Counted from the stretch's first letter, positions 43,735-53,181 are shown. The stretch is 64,000 nt of DNA from Gracilimonas sp040877545 (GCA_040877545.1 JBBDNN010000047.1:1-64000), one strand, 5' to 3'. Numbers and translations: made by a program. The notes: generated by a model from the letters alone, not told the origin.

Positions 43735-44751
43735 CTACATTACGATCTCATCTTTGGGATCGCGTGTCATCAGTTCATACAACGCATCTTTGGGATCAAC
43801 ATTTTCGAACAATACGCTATAAATAGCGTGTGTGATTGGCATTTCCACATTATTTTTTAGAGACCAATCACGTACCGATTTCGTGGTTTTAACACCTTCA
43901 GCAACCATATTCATACTTTTTATAATATCGTCGAGTTTCTCTCCTTTGCCAATTCGATATCCCACAAAGCGGTTCCGGCTGTGCGTACTTGTACAGGTTA
44001 CAATTAAATCTCCCATCCCTGTAAGGCCGGAAAAAGTGTCGGAATGGGCTCCCATCATTAACCCCATCCTTTTCATTTCGTGAAGTCCGCGGGTTATCAA
44101 TGCTGCTTTTGAATTATCGCCAAGCTCAGCGCCGTCAATAATACCGGCGGCAATCGCCATAATATTTTTTACCGAGCCGCCGATTTCCACACCAATTACA
44201 TCATTATTTATATATACACGAAACATCGGCGTTAAAAATGTTTCCTGTATAATTCGGGCAGTTCGGGTTGAGTAAGCAGAAGCCACGACAGTAGTTGGTT
44301 TTAATTTGCTAACCTCTTCGGCATGGCTGGGTCCATATAAAACACCAATGTTATCCTCGAACGTTTTTCCCTTCATCACTTCAACCAACACCTGAGACAT
44401 AGTTTCGAAAGTATCATTTTCAATTCCTTTAGAAACAGTAACTAAAATTTCATTTCCGTTAAGGGATTTTTTTATTTTTTCCGCAACTTTACGAAGCGTA
44501 TGTGAAGGTGTGGCAAAAACCACCATATCCTGACCTTGCAGGCATTGTTCCAAGTTGTTATAGGCTTTTATTGACCTGGGAAGTTGTACGTCAGAAAGAT
44601 AAGCTGGATTTATTTGTGTCTTGTTTATCTGCTCAGCAATCTCTTTTTCACGAGCCCATATTTGAACATTATTTCCCGCTGTATCCAGTACCAGTGCCAG
44701 GGCCGTTCCAAAGCTGCCAGCTCCTACAATAGTCACATTTCTTTTAGTCAT
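43735..44751 (-). CDS. gpsA: NAD(P)H-dependent glycerol-3-phosphate dehydrogenase
   Basis: The 338-residue cytoplasmic enzyme makes sn-glycerol-3-phosphate from dihydroxyacetone phosphate for phospholipids. The Rossmann motif is VTIVGAGSFGTALALVL at the N-terminus. VSKGIEND and GPSHAEEV are conserved. The catalytic lysine lies in GGSVKNIMAIAAGI, and GLTGMGDLIVTCTSTHSRNR is the family signature. It overlaps the upstream plsY gene by 4 bp (ATGA), so both steps of the pathway are translationally coupled. Confidence 0.95.
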   Translation of the reverse strand: MTKRNVTIVGAGSFGTALALVLDTAGNNVQIWAREKEIAEQINKTQINPAYLSDVQLPRSIKAYNNLEQCLQGQDMVVFATPSHTLRKVAEKIKKSLNGNEILVTVSKGIENDTFETMSQVLVEVMKGKTFEDNIGVLYGPSHAEEVSKLKPTTVVASAYSTRTARIIQETFLTPMFRVYINNDVIGVEIGGSVKNIMAIAAGIIDGAELGDNSKAALITRGLHEMKRMGLMMGAHSDTFSGLTGMGDLIVTCTSTHSRNRFVGYRIGKGEKLDDIIKSMNMVAEGVKTTKSVRDWSLKNNVEMPITHAIYSVLFENVDPKDALYELMTRDPKDEIVM

Positions 44752-45449
44752 GACTTGGCTCCTGCTTCTAAGTCTTCTTCCAAATTCTTTTTACTATAGA
44801 TGTCCACTTTACTTTCACTCCCATCAATCAATCTTCGAATGTTGGATTTATGTTTGTAAATAATACCGGCTGCCACCAAACTTGCAAAAATTATAATACT
44901 GCCATCCACAAAATATCCAAAGCCATATCTCAAAAGTAACAGGCTAATTGGATAGATAAAGCTGGCTGTGATGGAAGCAAGCGATACAAATCGCGTGGTT
45001 AGCACAATCAGTATAAAAATACCAAACGAAATACTGATGGAAATCGGTTCGATTCCAAATAACATTCCACAAGCGGTGGCCGCGCCTTTACCGCCTTTGA
45101 AGCTCGCAAATATTGGAAACATGTGACCAACTACGGCCATTAAACCACAGGTAATCATTAAAAAAGCGTCAGCTTCCCAACCGGGAGGTGCCATGGGGCC
45201 GTTGCCTACATTCAGGTCGAAAGCCAGCCGGCTCACCCAAAAAGAGGCGGCAAAACCCTTCAGTAAATCCAGTATAAAAACACTCACCCCGGCTTTCCAT
45301 CCTAATACACGGAAGGTATTAGTAGTGCCGGCATTTCCACTTCCATGCTCTCGGATGTCGATACTCTTTACCACTTTGCCCACCCACAATGAGGATGGGA
45401 TAGACCCTAACAGGTAACTGATGAATAAAACAATCAGAAGTGAAACCAT
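44748..45449 (-). CDS. plsY: Acyl-phosphate:glycerol-3-phosphate acyltransferase PlsY
   Basis: The 233-residue inner-membrane enzyme acylates glycerol-3-phosphate at position 1 using acyl phosphate, the first step of phospholipid synthesis. The motifs are LLGSIPSSLWVGKV with HGSGNAGTTNTFRVLG, FPIFASFKGGKGAATACGML (the KGGKG substrate loop), and a third region TRFVSLASI followed by IYKHKSNIRRLIDG. A ~30-residue hydrophilic tail extends beyond the usual length. It is coupled by a 4-bp overlap to gpsA. Confidence 0.95.
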   Translation of the reverse strand: MVSLLIVLFISYLLGSIPSSLWVGKVVKSIDIREHGSGNAGTTNTFRVLGWKAGVSVFILDLLKGFAASFWVSRLAFDLNVGNGPMAPPGWEADAFLMITCGLMAVVGHMFPIFASFKGGKGAATACGMLFGIEPISISISFGIFILIVLTTRFVSLASITASFIYPISLLLLRYGFGYFVDGSIIIFASLVAAGIIYKHKSNIRRLIDGSESKVDIYSKKNLEEDLEAGAKS

Positions 45450-45502
45450 AAATTATTTTTTTTCCTTAACCCCAATTAAAAAAAAGAGAAAACCCTTACA
45501 AA

Positions 45503-46378
45503 TTATACGTGGCGTTCTGCGTGATAAGATGATCTTACAAGCGGCCCGCTTTCAACATGTTCTAACCCTAAATTTTCTCCGATCTCTTTATATTCTGCAA
45601 ACTGATCCGGATGGACCCAATCCATAACCGGATGATGCATTTTTGTTGGCTGCATATATTGCCCGATGGTGAGAACATCTACACCATGATCTACGCAATC
45701 TTGCATCAGTTCAATAACTTCGTCCCGTTTTTCACCCAAGCCTACCATAATTCCGGTTTTGGTGCGAAGTCCTGCACTTTTTGTTCGTTGAAGCAGTTCC
45801 AGCGAACGCTCATAACGAGCCTGAGGACGAACCCTGCGATACTGCCGGGGAACCGTCTCCAGGTTATGGCTCAATACATCTGGCGGAGTATCAATTACGT
45901 TTTGAAGTGCATCCCATTCCCCACGGAAATCGGGAATCAGGGACTCAATCGTCACCCCGTCTATTGTTTTGCGAAGCTCGCGATGGCATTCAGCAAAAAT
46001 AGGAGCACCGCCGTCTTTTCGTTCGTCCCTGTTTACCGACGTCAGTACCACGTGTTTTAATTTCATTTTGAAAGCGGCATCTGCTACCCGCCGGGGTTCA
46101 TCCCAGTCGAGGCCTTGTGGAGGCCGGCCGGTTTTGATTGCACAAAAAGCACATGAGCGTGTACAAACATCACCCAGAATCATAAAAGTAGCGGTTCCGG
46201 CGCCCCAGCATTCGCCCATATTCGGGCAACGGGCTTCCGAACAAACCGTATTCAGGTTATTATCCCTGATGGTATCTGCCACTTCTTTAAATTTCTCTCC
46301 TGAAGGAAGTTTGACCCTTAGCCAATCAGGCCTGCGCTGCGTGTTTTGCTTTTCTACTACCTGAAGTTCTTTAATCAT
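45503..46378 (-). CDS. lipA: Lipoyl synthase
   Basis: The 291-residue radical SAM enzyme inserts two sulfur atoms into protein-bound octanoyl groups. Both clusters are visible: the auxiliary CSEARCPNMGECW and the radical SAM CTRSCAFCAI. HNLETVPRQYRRVRPQARY is the usual family block, and the C-terminal RSSYHAERH supplies the conserved serine ligand. It lies 69 bp downstream of lipB in the same direction and thus forms the lipoate pair. Confidence 0.96.
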   Translation of the reverse strand: MIKELQVVEKQNTQRRPDWLRVKLPSGEKFKEVADTIRDNNLNTVCSEARCPNMGECWGAGTATFMILGDVCTRSCAFCAIKTGRPPQGLDWDEPRRVADAAFKMKLKHVVLTSVNRDERKDGGAPIFAECHRELRKTIDGVTIESLIPDFRGEWDALQNVIDTPPDVLSHNLETVPRQYRRVRPQARYERSLELLQRTKSAGLRTKTGIMVGLGEKRDEVIELMQDCVDHGVDVLTIGQYMQPTKMHHPVMDWVHPDQFAEYKEIGENLGLEHVESGPLVRSSYHAERHV

Positions 46379-46447
46379 TGTTGAAATCCTTTCCCTAAAA
46401 ATAGCTCATTTCATCTAATGGCCAAGGCCAAAAATCATCGCCTTAAT

Positions 46448-47173
46448 TTACAAAATATTATACTCCAGTTCCCGCATTCTACCCATACCGGAAATCTTTA
46501 CATCAAATACATTTTGAAAGTGAAAAGTTATTCGCTCTTTTACTTCACCCATGTCAATTTCTCTTCCTGAAAGCTTTTGTAAACTGGTAACATTTTTATT
46601 ATCGATGCCACATGGCACGATGTTGTTAAAGTATCTTAAGTCTGTATTTACATTGAGAGCAAAGCCATGCATGGTTACCCATCGTGAGCAGCGAATTCCC
46701 ATAGCACATATTTTTTCTTGTCTAATCCAGACGCCGGTCATTCCATCAACCCGACTTGCTTTAAAGCCAAAATCGGCACAGACAAGAATCATAATTTCTT
46801 CGAGACAACGCAGATATCTGTGCACGTCTGTAAAATATCTGTGCAAATCCAGGATAGGATACCCCACAATTTGCCCCGGTCCGTGATAGGTGATATCACC
46901 ACCGCGATCACTTTTTACAAATTCAGCATCCAGTTCCTGAAGCTCCATAATGGAACGGAGCAAATGCTCTTCTTTGCCGCTCTTTCCCAAGGTGTACACA
47001 TGCGGATGCTCCACAAACAGAAGCACATCATTCATGCGGACACCATCAAATTCATTCGCCTGCTCGGTTCGTTTTTCACCAATAATTCGTTTTTGGATGG
47101 CATGCTGCAAATCCCATATCGGCTGATATGCGGCTTGACCTAAATCATACAACTCGACGGTTTTCCGTGGCAT
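46448..47173 (-). CDS. lipB: Octanoyl-[acyl-carrier-protein]:protein N-octanoyltransferase
   Basis: The 241-residue enzyme transfers octanoate from ACP to the lipoyl domains before LipA acts. Visible features are the DRGGDITYHGPGQIVGYPIL block, the catalytic lysine region KICAMGIRCSRWVTMHG, and the catalytic cysteine in FNNIVPCGI. It is upstream of lipA. On its other side the three-gene cassette separates it from lpdA, which also belongs to lipoate-dependent metabolism. Confidence 0.95.
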   Translation of the reverse strand: MPRKTVELYDLGQAAYQPIWDLQHAIQKRIIGEKRTEQANEFDGVRMNDVLLFVEHPHVYTLGKSGKEEHLLRSIMELQELDAEFVKSDRGGDITYHGPGQIVGYPILDLHRYFTDVHRYLRCLEEIMILVCADFGFKASRVDGMTGVWIRQEKICAMGIRCSRWVTMHGFALNVNTDLRYFNNIVPCGIDNKNVTSLQKLSGREIDMGEVKERITFHFQNVFDVKISGMGRMRELEYNIL

Positions 47174-47238
47174 CTGCTTACAATTAATTGATCAGGATTC
47201 AGAGCACCTCTGAACCAGAGTAAAAACATTTAATTTGT

Positions 47239-47718
47239 TTAATTGCTAATTTTTGTATCAAAAATATTAAGTGTAGCTTTTTCAGCTAACTCCTGAGCTA
47301 TAATCATTTGCTCATCTTTACTCTCAGGCCAGTTACCTATATTAATGTGTTTAGGAGGGGGTTCAGCTTTTATAATACTTAGTTTTGCTTTTTTAAAATC
47401 CTTAGCTAGATTTTTCGCATAGCCGTGAATGTTTATTTGAGGCCTTTTTGGCAAAACATACTTTTCAGAAATTCTTTTAATTTCTTTTTCTTCTAAGTTT
47501 TCAATATTAAAAACTGATAACTGACTATCTGGAGCAGGCATAAAAGCATTTGGTTTAACTCTACTTTTAGTACGAGCAAACCAACCAGATGAAGTTAGAT
47601 ATCTACCTAAATCGTTAGATAGTTCTACAGCACTTTGACTTTTAAAGTTAGGAGCTAAGTTTTTTAATTTTTTCCAAAATGGTTTCAGGAATGTCATCTC
47701 CAAAGTATTCTTTACCAT
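47239..47718 (-). CDS. Unknown protein, third gene of an AT-rich cassette
   Basis: The 159-residue product overlaps the preceding gene by 71 bp if it starts at 47718, or by 50 bp if it starts at the internal ATG at 47697; the overlap suggests coupled translation. Notable features are RTKSRVKPNAFMPAPDSQLS, VFNIENLEEKEIKRI and PPPKHINIGNWPESKDEQ near the C-terminus, then a short helix rich in Ala/Glu. I recall similar 'AFxPxP...LSVF...' and 'P.H..I..WP..K' patterns in sporadically distributed hypothetical proteins, but I can assign no function. No signal peptide or membrane segment is present. Confidence 0.65.
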   Translation of the reverse strand: MVKNTLEMTFLKPFWKKLKNLAPNFKSQSAVELSNDLGRYLTSSGWFARTKSRVKPNAFMPAPDSQLSVFNIENLEEKEIKRISEKYVLPKRPQINIHGYAKNLAKDFKKAKLSIIKAEPPPKHINIGNWPESKDEQMIIAQELAEKATLNIFDTKISN

Positions 47719-48151
47719 GTTTTTTACTTAGTCCGAAACGAAAGGCATACGCAATTTTATCGTCAGAACTTATACTTAAGGTAAGGATATAACCTTTTTT
47801 CCTATACCATTCAAATGATACCTCTCCATCTGGATGTACTGATATTTCTGGCATGTCCAATCCAACTGGAAGATTATTCAGAAATTTCTTTGCATCTAGA
47901 TAAGAGTCTTTGTTGATTTTTTTTGCCCCAAAACCATCCCAGTTATCTATAGAAGTATCTAAAGCAAGTTCATCTAACTCATTTAATGCTTCATTTAATG
48001 AGGCTCCAAATGTAACGTTCTGAATTTTAACATCCCTTCGGATGTCTTCTAGATCTTCAGAAATCTTTTCAGCAAATTCACTTACTCCTCTACTTTGCTC
48101 AAAATTCCACATTGTATTTGCATTATTTGATCGCAAGGATAAAGTATTCAT
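47648..48151 (-). CDS. Unknown protein, second gene of an AT-rich cassette
   Basis: The 167-residue soluble protein has a helical N-terminal half (~20-75) followed by SIDNWDGFGAKKINKDSYLD and a beta-rich C-terminal half with EISVHPDGEVSFEWYRKKGY, and a last helix ETILEKIKKL. The NWDGFGA followed by 'P.is..pdGe..fEW' pattern looks like a recurrent small domain in hypothetical proteins beside TIGR04255 genes; this is from memory. Its start overlaps the upstream gene's stop by 4 bp and its end overlaps the next gene, so all three are one translational unit. Confidence 0.7.
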   Translation of the reverse strand: MNTLSLRSNNANTMWNFEQSRGVSEFAEKISEDLEDIRRDVKIQNVTFGASLNEALNELDELALDTSIDNWDGFGAKKINKDSYLDAKKFLNNLPVGLDMPEISVHPDGEVSFEWYRKKGYILTLSISSDDKIAYAFRFGLSKKHGKEYFGDDIPETILEKIKKLSS

Positions 48152-48882
48152 TTAAACTTATTTATTGCTTTGGGTTTTAAGCTACTAAAAAAAATTTTAT
48201 TCTTTAGCTCTCTTAATTCTTCGAAATCCTCCCAACATGAGTCATCCTCAATTTCATATTGTTGTTTTTTAAACGCGTCTATGTCAAGTATAATTGCGGC
48301 TTTTTTTCCTTTACTTTCAATAGTTTGCGTCAAGTTCACAAAAGCATCATGATCCGGATCAATTAGCCTTATTCTGCTTAAAGCTCCATCAAACACTTCA
48401 GGGCCGTTAGAAGGGAGCTTTGGAGTGTTTTCTAAGTAATCTTCTATATTAGAACTTATAGGAATTAAAATATGATTGATATATCTAGTCGCAATCCTTG
48501 TAATAGCTATTGGTTTTGAAGCCTGAATATAATATTCCCATTTTTTCTTTGCTTTACTAATTACATCATCCCAATTCGTGTAGGGTTTCAGTTTATTAAA
48601 AGTAAATCCTTCTTTAGAAAACTGTAAAACCTCACCTCTTTCTTCTGAGCGAAAAATTATAGCATCTATTTCATCATCTTCTTTTTGTATATCTGCTTTT
48701 TTAGGCCCAAAGTTAATCTTTGCGGAAAAAGCTTTACGATCTTCCATAACTGGAAAATCCTCAGAAAACTCATTTCTAAATTTTCTAAAATTAGTAACAT
48801 CAAAATTTGGGGCGTGTTTTACCCGTATATCAATAATTGCTTCTCTGATTGGAGCTTTTGGTAAATATGGATATTCCATCAA
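48148..48882 (-). CDS. TIGR04255-family protein, first gene of an AT-rich cassette
   Basis: The 244-residue protein matches the TIGR04255 pattern of sporadically distributed proteins. It starts with YLPKAPIREAIIDIRV, has an internal FRSEERGEVLQFSKEGFTFN followed by WDDVISKAKKKWEYY, and ITRIATRYINHILIPI. Its biochemical function is not known. No signal or membrane segment is seen. Its coding DNA is clearly richer in A/T than that of lipB and lpdA on either side, which suggests acquisition as a unit. The gene overlaps the next by 4 bp. Confidence 0.75.
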   Translation of the reverse strand: MMEYPYLPKAPIREAIIDIRVKHAPNFDVTNFRKFRNEFSEDFPVMEDRKAFSAKINFGPKKADIQKEDDEIDAIIFRSEERGEVLQFSKEGFTFNKLKPYTNWDDVISKAKKKWEYYIQASKPIAITRIATRYINHILIPISSNIEDYLENTPKLPSNGPEVFDGALSRIRLIDPDHDAFVNLTQTIESKGKKAAIILDIDAFKKQQYEIEDDSCWEDFEELRELKNKIFFSSLKPKAINKFK

Positions 48883-48995
48883 TTCTGATAGAAGGTTTTA
48901 ATCATGAGTAGAAATACGTTCTTTTCAACACAAGTTGCAACTTTAAACTGTTGTATCAAACAAAACCAGAATACATCAAGTTCTAAGTTTTCAGC

Positions 48996-50417
48996 CTATT
49001 TTTTCTTAACAGGCGTTCCTAAATGAACACCTTCATTATAAGCTTCGGCCACAGCTTCCATCACGGCTTCACTCATTGTTGGATGCGGGTGAATGGCGCT
49101 GATTATTTCATGGCCGGTAGTTTCGAGATCACGGGCAACAACGGCTTCCCCAATCAATTCGGTTACGTGAGAGCCGATCATATGACAGCCAAGCCATTCG
49201 CCGTATTTCGCATCAAAAATTACTTTTACGAAGCCTTCTTCATGGCCGAGTCCGGTTGCTTTACCACTTGCTGAAAAGGGAAATTTCCCTACTTTTATAT
49301 CATAGCCTTCATCTTTGGCAGCTTTTTCGGTTAAACCGACAGAAGCGACTTGTGGCTCGCAATAAGTACAGCCGGGAATGTTGTTATAGTTAACAGGGTG
49401 CGGGGTTTCACCAGCCAATTGCTCGACGCAAACGGTGGCTTCATGCGACGCTTTATGCGCCAGCCAGGGAGCACCGATAATATCACCGATAGCATAAATT
49501 CCGTCTACATCAGTTTTGTAGGTTTTCTTATCTACTATCACGGCGCCTCTTTCCACTTTCACGCCAATATCTTCCAGCCCGATACTTTCCACATTTCCGG
49601 TAACTCCAACGGCAGAAAGAACCACATCGGCTTCAACTTTCTCTTCGCCCTTTTTGGTCTTGATGGTAACTTCCACCCCTTTGCCTTTCTTTTTCACACT
49701 TTCTACGGTGCTTTCGGTCATGATAGTCATGCCTTTTTTCTTATAGATTTTGCCAAGCTCTTTTCCAATGGCTTCATCTTCAACAGGAACCAATGATTTC
49801 TGAAGTTCCACAAGCGTTACTTCCGTACCAATTGTGTTGTAGAAATATGCAAACTCAACCCCAATCGCGCCGGCTCCAACAATCACCATTTTCTTTGGCT
49901 GCTTTTTTATGGTCATCGCTTTTTCGGAGTCGATGATCATTTTTCCGTCAATTTCCAGGTTTGGAAGCTCGCGCGGACGTGCACCTGTTGCAATGATATA
50001 ATTTTTCGCTTTGATGCTTTCCTGCTCTTTGCCTTTATCATCATTCACAGCGAGTTCAGTTTTTGATTTGAAAACGCCGGTTCCCATAAATACTTCCACC
50101 TTATTGGCTTTCATCAGGAACTGAACACCTTTACTCATTTTGTCTGCAACGCCCCGGCTTCGCTTGATGATGCCGCCGAAATCAGCCGAAAAATCCTTCA
50201 CCTTAATTCCATAATCAGATGCATGTGCGATCGATTCAAATACTTCTGCCGAACGCAAAAGTGCTTTGGTCGGTATACAGCCGATATTCAAGCAAACTCC
50301 GCCGAGATGTCTTTTTTCTACAATTGCCGTTTTGAAGCCAAGCTGGGAAGCACGAATTGCAGCTACATATCCGCCGGGGCCTGACCCGATTACACACACA
50401 TCAAATTCTTTAGCCAT
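48996..50417 (-). CDS. lpdA: Dihydrolipoyl dehydrogenase
   Basis: The 473-residue FAD/NAD-dependent E3 subunit of 2-oxo-acid dehydrogenase complexes (and glycine cleavage) has the N-terminal FAD motif VIGSGPGGYVAAIRA, the redox disulfide in GGVCLNIGCIPTKALL, the NAD motif VIVGAGAIGVEFA, and the C-terminal His/Glu dyad in HPHPTMSEAV. Length is typical. It is transcribed toward the lipB-lipA genes, from which it is separated by the three-gene cassette. No other complex subunits are adjacent. Confidence 0.96.
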   Translation of the reverse strand: MAKEFDVCVIGSGPGGYVAAIRASQLGFKTAIVEKRHLGGVCLNIGCIPTKALLRSAEVFESIAHASDYGIKVKDFSADFGGIIKRSRGVADKMSKGVQFLMKANKVEVFMGTGVFKSKTELAVNDDKGKEQESIKAKNYIIATGARPRELPNLEIDGKMIIDSEKAMTIKKQPKKMVIVGAGAIGVEFAYFYNTIGTEVTLVELQKSLVPVEDEAIGKELGKIYKKKGMTIMTESTVESVKKKGKGVEVTIKTKKGEEKVEADVVLSAVGVTGNVESIGLEDIGVKVERGAVIVDKKTYKTDVDGIYAIGDIIGAPWLAHKASHEATVCVEQLAGETPHPVNYNNIPGCTYCEPQVASVGLTEKAAKDEGYDIKVGKFPFSASGKATGLGHEEGFVKVIFDAKYGEWLGCHMIGSHVTELIGEAVVARDLETTGHEIISAIHPHPTMSEAVMEAVAEAYNEGVHLGTPVKKK

Positions 50418-50958
50418 GATATCTTTTCAGTTGTTTTGGGTTTTCTTCGGGGGTGATGAGGGTTTTTGCAAGCGCCTGCCACAACACGAAGATCCTGTAA
50501 TAAATTCAGGATAACATTATTTTAAAAAGCATTTAAATGTAAGGGTTTTTGCTTTGAACTTCGACTTTTGAACATCGAATATTTACAAAGGGCATGCCTT
50601 CGGCAGAATAAGGAACAGCGAATGGCGAAGAAGTTGGTTTTTACGAACCGATTGGTACCATCTTATTACAAGGCTGATTTCCAATACAGGACAAAAAAGA
50701 ATACTGAGGAATATTTTTGATTTATAGAGCCCTTCCTCTTATTAGCCAAATATAATTCTTCCGGGGAAAAGCTTTGGGAGATGGAGATTCCATCCACCCC
50801 GGAAAACAGACTCCTGAGAAATAAAAATGTGTACGGGTCAATCCTTTTTTACAATATAGTTCTAAAACTTATCTAGCCCCACCTGGCCTCATACACCAGT
50901 CAATGCATGATGTATAAACATACAATGTATTAACCTTTTCAACACGTCCGGATAAAAT
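50418..50958. other. Non-coding stretch with degenerate ~70-bp repeat-like sequence
   Basis: No gene is recognisable between lpdA and the GNAT terminator. Around 50555-50635 the sequence has the rhythm TTCGACTTTTGAACATCGAA ... GGAACAGCGAATGGCGAAG, which resembles the 'gaacatcgaa...' repeats that Bacteroidota genomes scatter near four-helix-bundle/IVP-like elements. The copy here is degenerate and has no associated open frame. The rest looks like plain intergenic sequence containing the lpdA promoter. Confidence 0.35.
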
Positions 50959-50988
50959 AAAAGCCTCTCCAAAACTGAAGAGGCTTTT
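50959..50988 (-). terminator. Rho-independent terminator of the GNAT gene
   Basis: A perfect 10-bp inverted repeat (AAAAGCCTCT / AGAGGCTTTT, 10-nt loop) lies 38 bp after the stop of the acetyltransferase gene, with a T-rich run on the - strand. Confidence 0.8.
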
Positions 50989-51026
50989 AAATTTCTGATC
51001 TCTGTTTACTGTAATCTGTTCGCTGC

Positions 51027-51518
51027 TTAACCGAGAGCTTTGGTCATGAACCACCATTTTGGCTTGCCGTACTCAAAGCCTACTTTTTCGTAAAGCCGCT
51101 GTGCGGGATTGTCTTCGCGCACTTCGAGGGTAATTTTGGAACAACCCATTGCTTCGGCTTCTTCCTGTACCTTGTTCAGCATTTTGGTGCCAATACCCAT
51201 TCCGCGTGCATCGGGATGAACTGCCACATCATGGATTTTAAATACCTTACTGGCTGTGAAAGTAGAATAGCCAATAAAACAGGTTACAATACCCATTGCT
51301 TTTTCGCCAAAGTAAGCGATATAAGTCATGGTAGTTGGAACTTTTTTCATTTCCGCGATCATATCGACGCGAACCTCTTCCTCGAGAGGTTCATCCTGTC
51401 CCATAGGGTCGCGGGCAAACAGATCTACAATCTTGACAATGTCTGTTGCATGTTTTTTGTTTTCGAGATTAGCTTTAAGAATCTTCACGTCTGTTGCGAC
51501 GTTGGCTTCTGCAATCAA
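51027..51518 (-). CDS. GNAT-family N-acetyltransferase
   Basis: The 163-residue soluble protein has the GNAT acetyl-CoA signature in VHPDARGMGIGTKML (motif A), preceded by the strand VFKIHDVA and followed by CSKITLEVREDNPAQRLYEK and VGFEYGK (motif B). The N-terminal part (residues ~5-75) varies, so the acceptor substrate cannot be predicted. It forms a single-gene unit with its own terminator. Confidence 0.85.
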   Translation of the reverse strand: MIAEANVATDVKILKANLENKKHATDIVKIVDLFARDPMGQDEPLEEEVRVDMIAEMKKVPTTMTYIAYFGEKAMGIVTCFIGYSTFTASKVFKIHDVAVHPDARGMGIGTKMLNKVQEEAEAMGCSKITLEVREDNPAQRLYEKVGFEYGKPKWWFMTKALG

Positions 51519-51882
51519 AGTAATGTGGTTTGTTTAGAATTCGCTTTAAAGTTAAAGAGATTAATGTGAAGGTTAAAATTTATTACAGATCCCCGATAAT
51601 ATTTATTTAAAAGAAAACTTGAATTTTTACTTCGTTAATCAGCTCCTGCACAGGCCCTTCAGACCCGGCTAAAAGTGATTTTAACAGACCCTTTTTTAAA
51701 TGCTTTAAAAGCAGAACCACATTCTTAATCGGCTTTTAAAAGATTTAAAAGAAGATTTTTAGTGATTCTTGTGCGAGCAGGATCGTAGATTTAGCGGGAT
51801 TAAATGTGTGGGATGATGCTGCCGCCTGGTCCTTGTGGAAAAAGTTTAAATTCAAAAACCCAGTAGCCGGATTAACCAGCAA
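51519..51882. other. 364-bp intergenic region
   Basis: This lies upstream of the GNAT gene and downstream of the dipeptidase gene (both leftward). It is AT-rich and has a cluster of TTTTAAA(A)-type words at 51690-51760 but no clean hairpin, no protein-like frame and no confident promoter motif. Confidence 0.45.
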
Positions 51883-53181
51883 CTACTTTTCTTGACTTTG
51901 AATCTCACCGGCTATCCGTTGAACTTCATCCAGTACGCGAAGGAGGTTTCCGCTCCAAAGTTTTTCAATTTCCTCTTCATTATAGCCCCGCCGCACTAAT
52001 TCCAATGTTACATTAAAGGTTTCGGAAGCATCCATCCAATTATGCACGCCACCGCCGCCATCAAAATCAGAGCTAATTCCTACATGATCAATCCCGATGA
52101 GGTCTACCATATAATCGAGATGATCTATTAAGTCGCGCACATCAACCGGTGGGGCATCATTATTTACTTCGGCTTCAATTCGTGGGGCGGCAGTTTCACG
52201 CGCCTCAGATAACCGTTCAAGATAAGCTTCCGCTTCATCCCTGCCCAGTTCTCGAACTTCACCCCAGCCAAGCCTTTCAAAACCCATATCACTGGTGACC
52301 TCATCCAGAATTTCATCAGCCGCTTTTTGATATTCGAGATGCTTTTCAGAATCAAGATAACTGCGGAAGGCCACCGTCTGAACCACCCCGCCATTTTCCT
52401 TTAACCTCATTAACTCTTCATCGTCAAGATTTCGGCTTACATCATTCAAGGCACGTGCCGCGGAATGGGAGGCGATAACCGGTGCTTTAGAAAGGTCCAT
52501 AGCTTCCATATTGGCTTCTTTGGAAGGGTGAGAAATATCAACCATAATTCCCCATTTATTCATTTCTGCAATAACTTCCCTGCCTAAATCGCTCAGGCCA
52601 TTATGCAGCCATTCGCCTTCTGCTTCCCCGGTGTTGGAGTCGCTGAATTGGCTGTGACCATTATGCGCCAACGACATATATCTTGCGCCTAAATCATAAA
52701 ACTCTTTCACCCGAGAAATATCTGTTCCCAATGGATAAGCATTTTCAACTCCAATCATGGCTGCTTTTTTACCCTCATCATCAATACGCTGGACATCATC
52801 GGGAGTCAACGCAAGTTCTATTCTGTCGGGGCCAATTTCTTCGGTAAGGCGGTGGATAGCATTAAATTTACTTATGGCATTTTCATATGCAGCCGCATAT
52901 CCCTGCTCAGATAACGTATCTTGTCCGGTATAAACAATCAGCCAAGCCACATCCAATCCACCCTCTTCCATCTTAGGAAGATCGACCTGCGTATCCAGGT
53001 TCATGGTATAATTTTTCTCTTCGGTGAAATTACTCACGTTTATATCAACATGAGTGTCAAGAGTTATAACCCGCTCGTGAATTCCCCGGGCATTTTCAAT
53101 AAGCCGCTCTTCCTCTAAAGCTTCTCCACATCCGGCAGTTATTAGAAATAGAAAAGTGATCGCGGTAAATAATTTCTTCAT
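51883..53181 (-). CDS. Membrane dipeptidase, peptidase family M19, lipoprotein
   Basis: The open frame extends to 53259, but the ATG at 53181 gives a lipoprotein signal (MKKLFTAITFLFLITAGC, Cys18), so I place the start there (432 residues). Zinc ligands of the M19 renal-dipeptidase fold are visible: HxD in TLDTHVDIN, Glu in IGVENAYPLG, His in VDISHPSKE and His in VIASHSAARALN, with Asp in GISSDFDGGGG. The enzyme hydrolyses dipeptides, including those with D-amino acids at the C-terminus, in the periplasm. It is monocistronic and divergent from a small membrane protein gene. Confidence 0.9.
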   Translation of the reverse strand: MKKLFTAITFLFLITAGCGEALEEERLIENARGIHERVITLDTHVDINVSNFTEEKNYTMNLDTQVDLPKMEEGGLDVAWLIVYTGQDTLSEQGYAAAYENAISKFNAIHRLTEEIGPDRIELALTPDDVQRIDDEGKKAAMIGVENAYPLGTDISRVKEFYDLGARYMSLAHNGHSQFSDSNTGEAEGEWLHNGLSDLGREVIAEMNKWGIMVDISHPSKEANMEAMDLSKAPVIASHSAARALNDVSRNLDDEELMRLKENGGVVQTVAFRSYLDSEKHLEYQKAADEILDEVTSDMGFERLGWGEVRELGRDEAEAYLERLSEARETAAPRIEAEVNNDAPPVDVRDLIDHLDYMVDLIGIDHVGISSDFDGGGGVHNWMDASETFNVTLELVRRGYNEEEIEKLWSGNLLRVLDEVQRIAGEIQSQEK

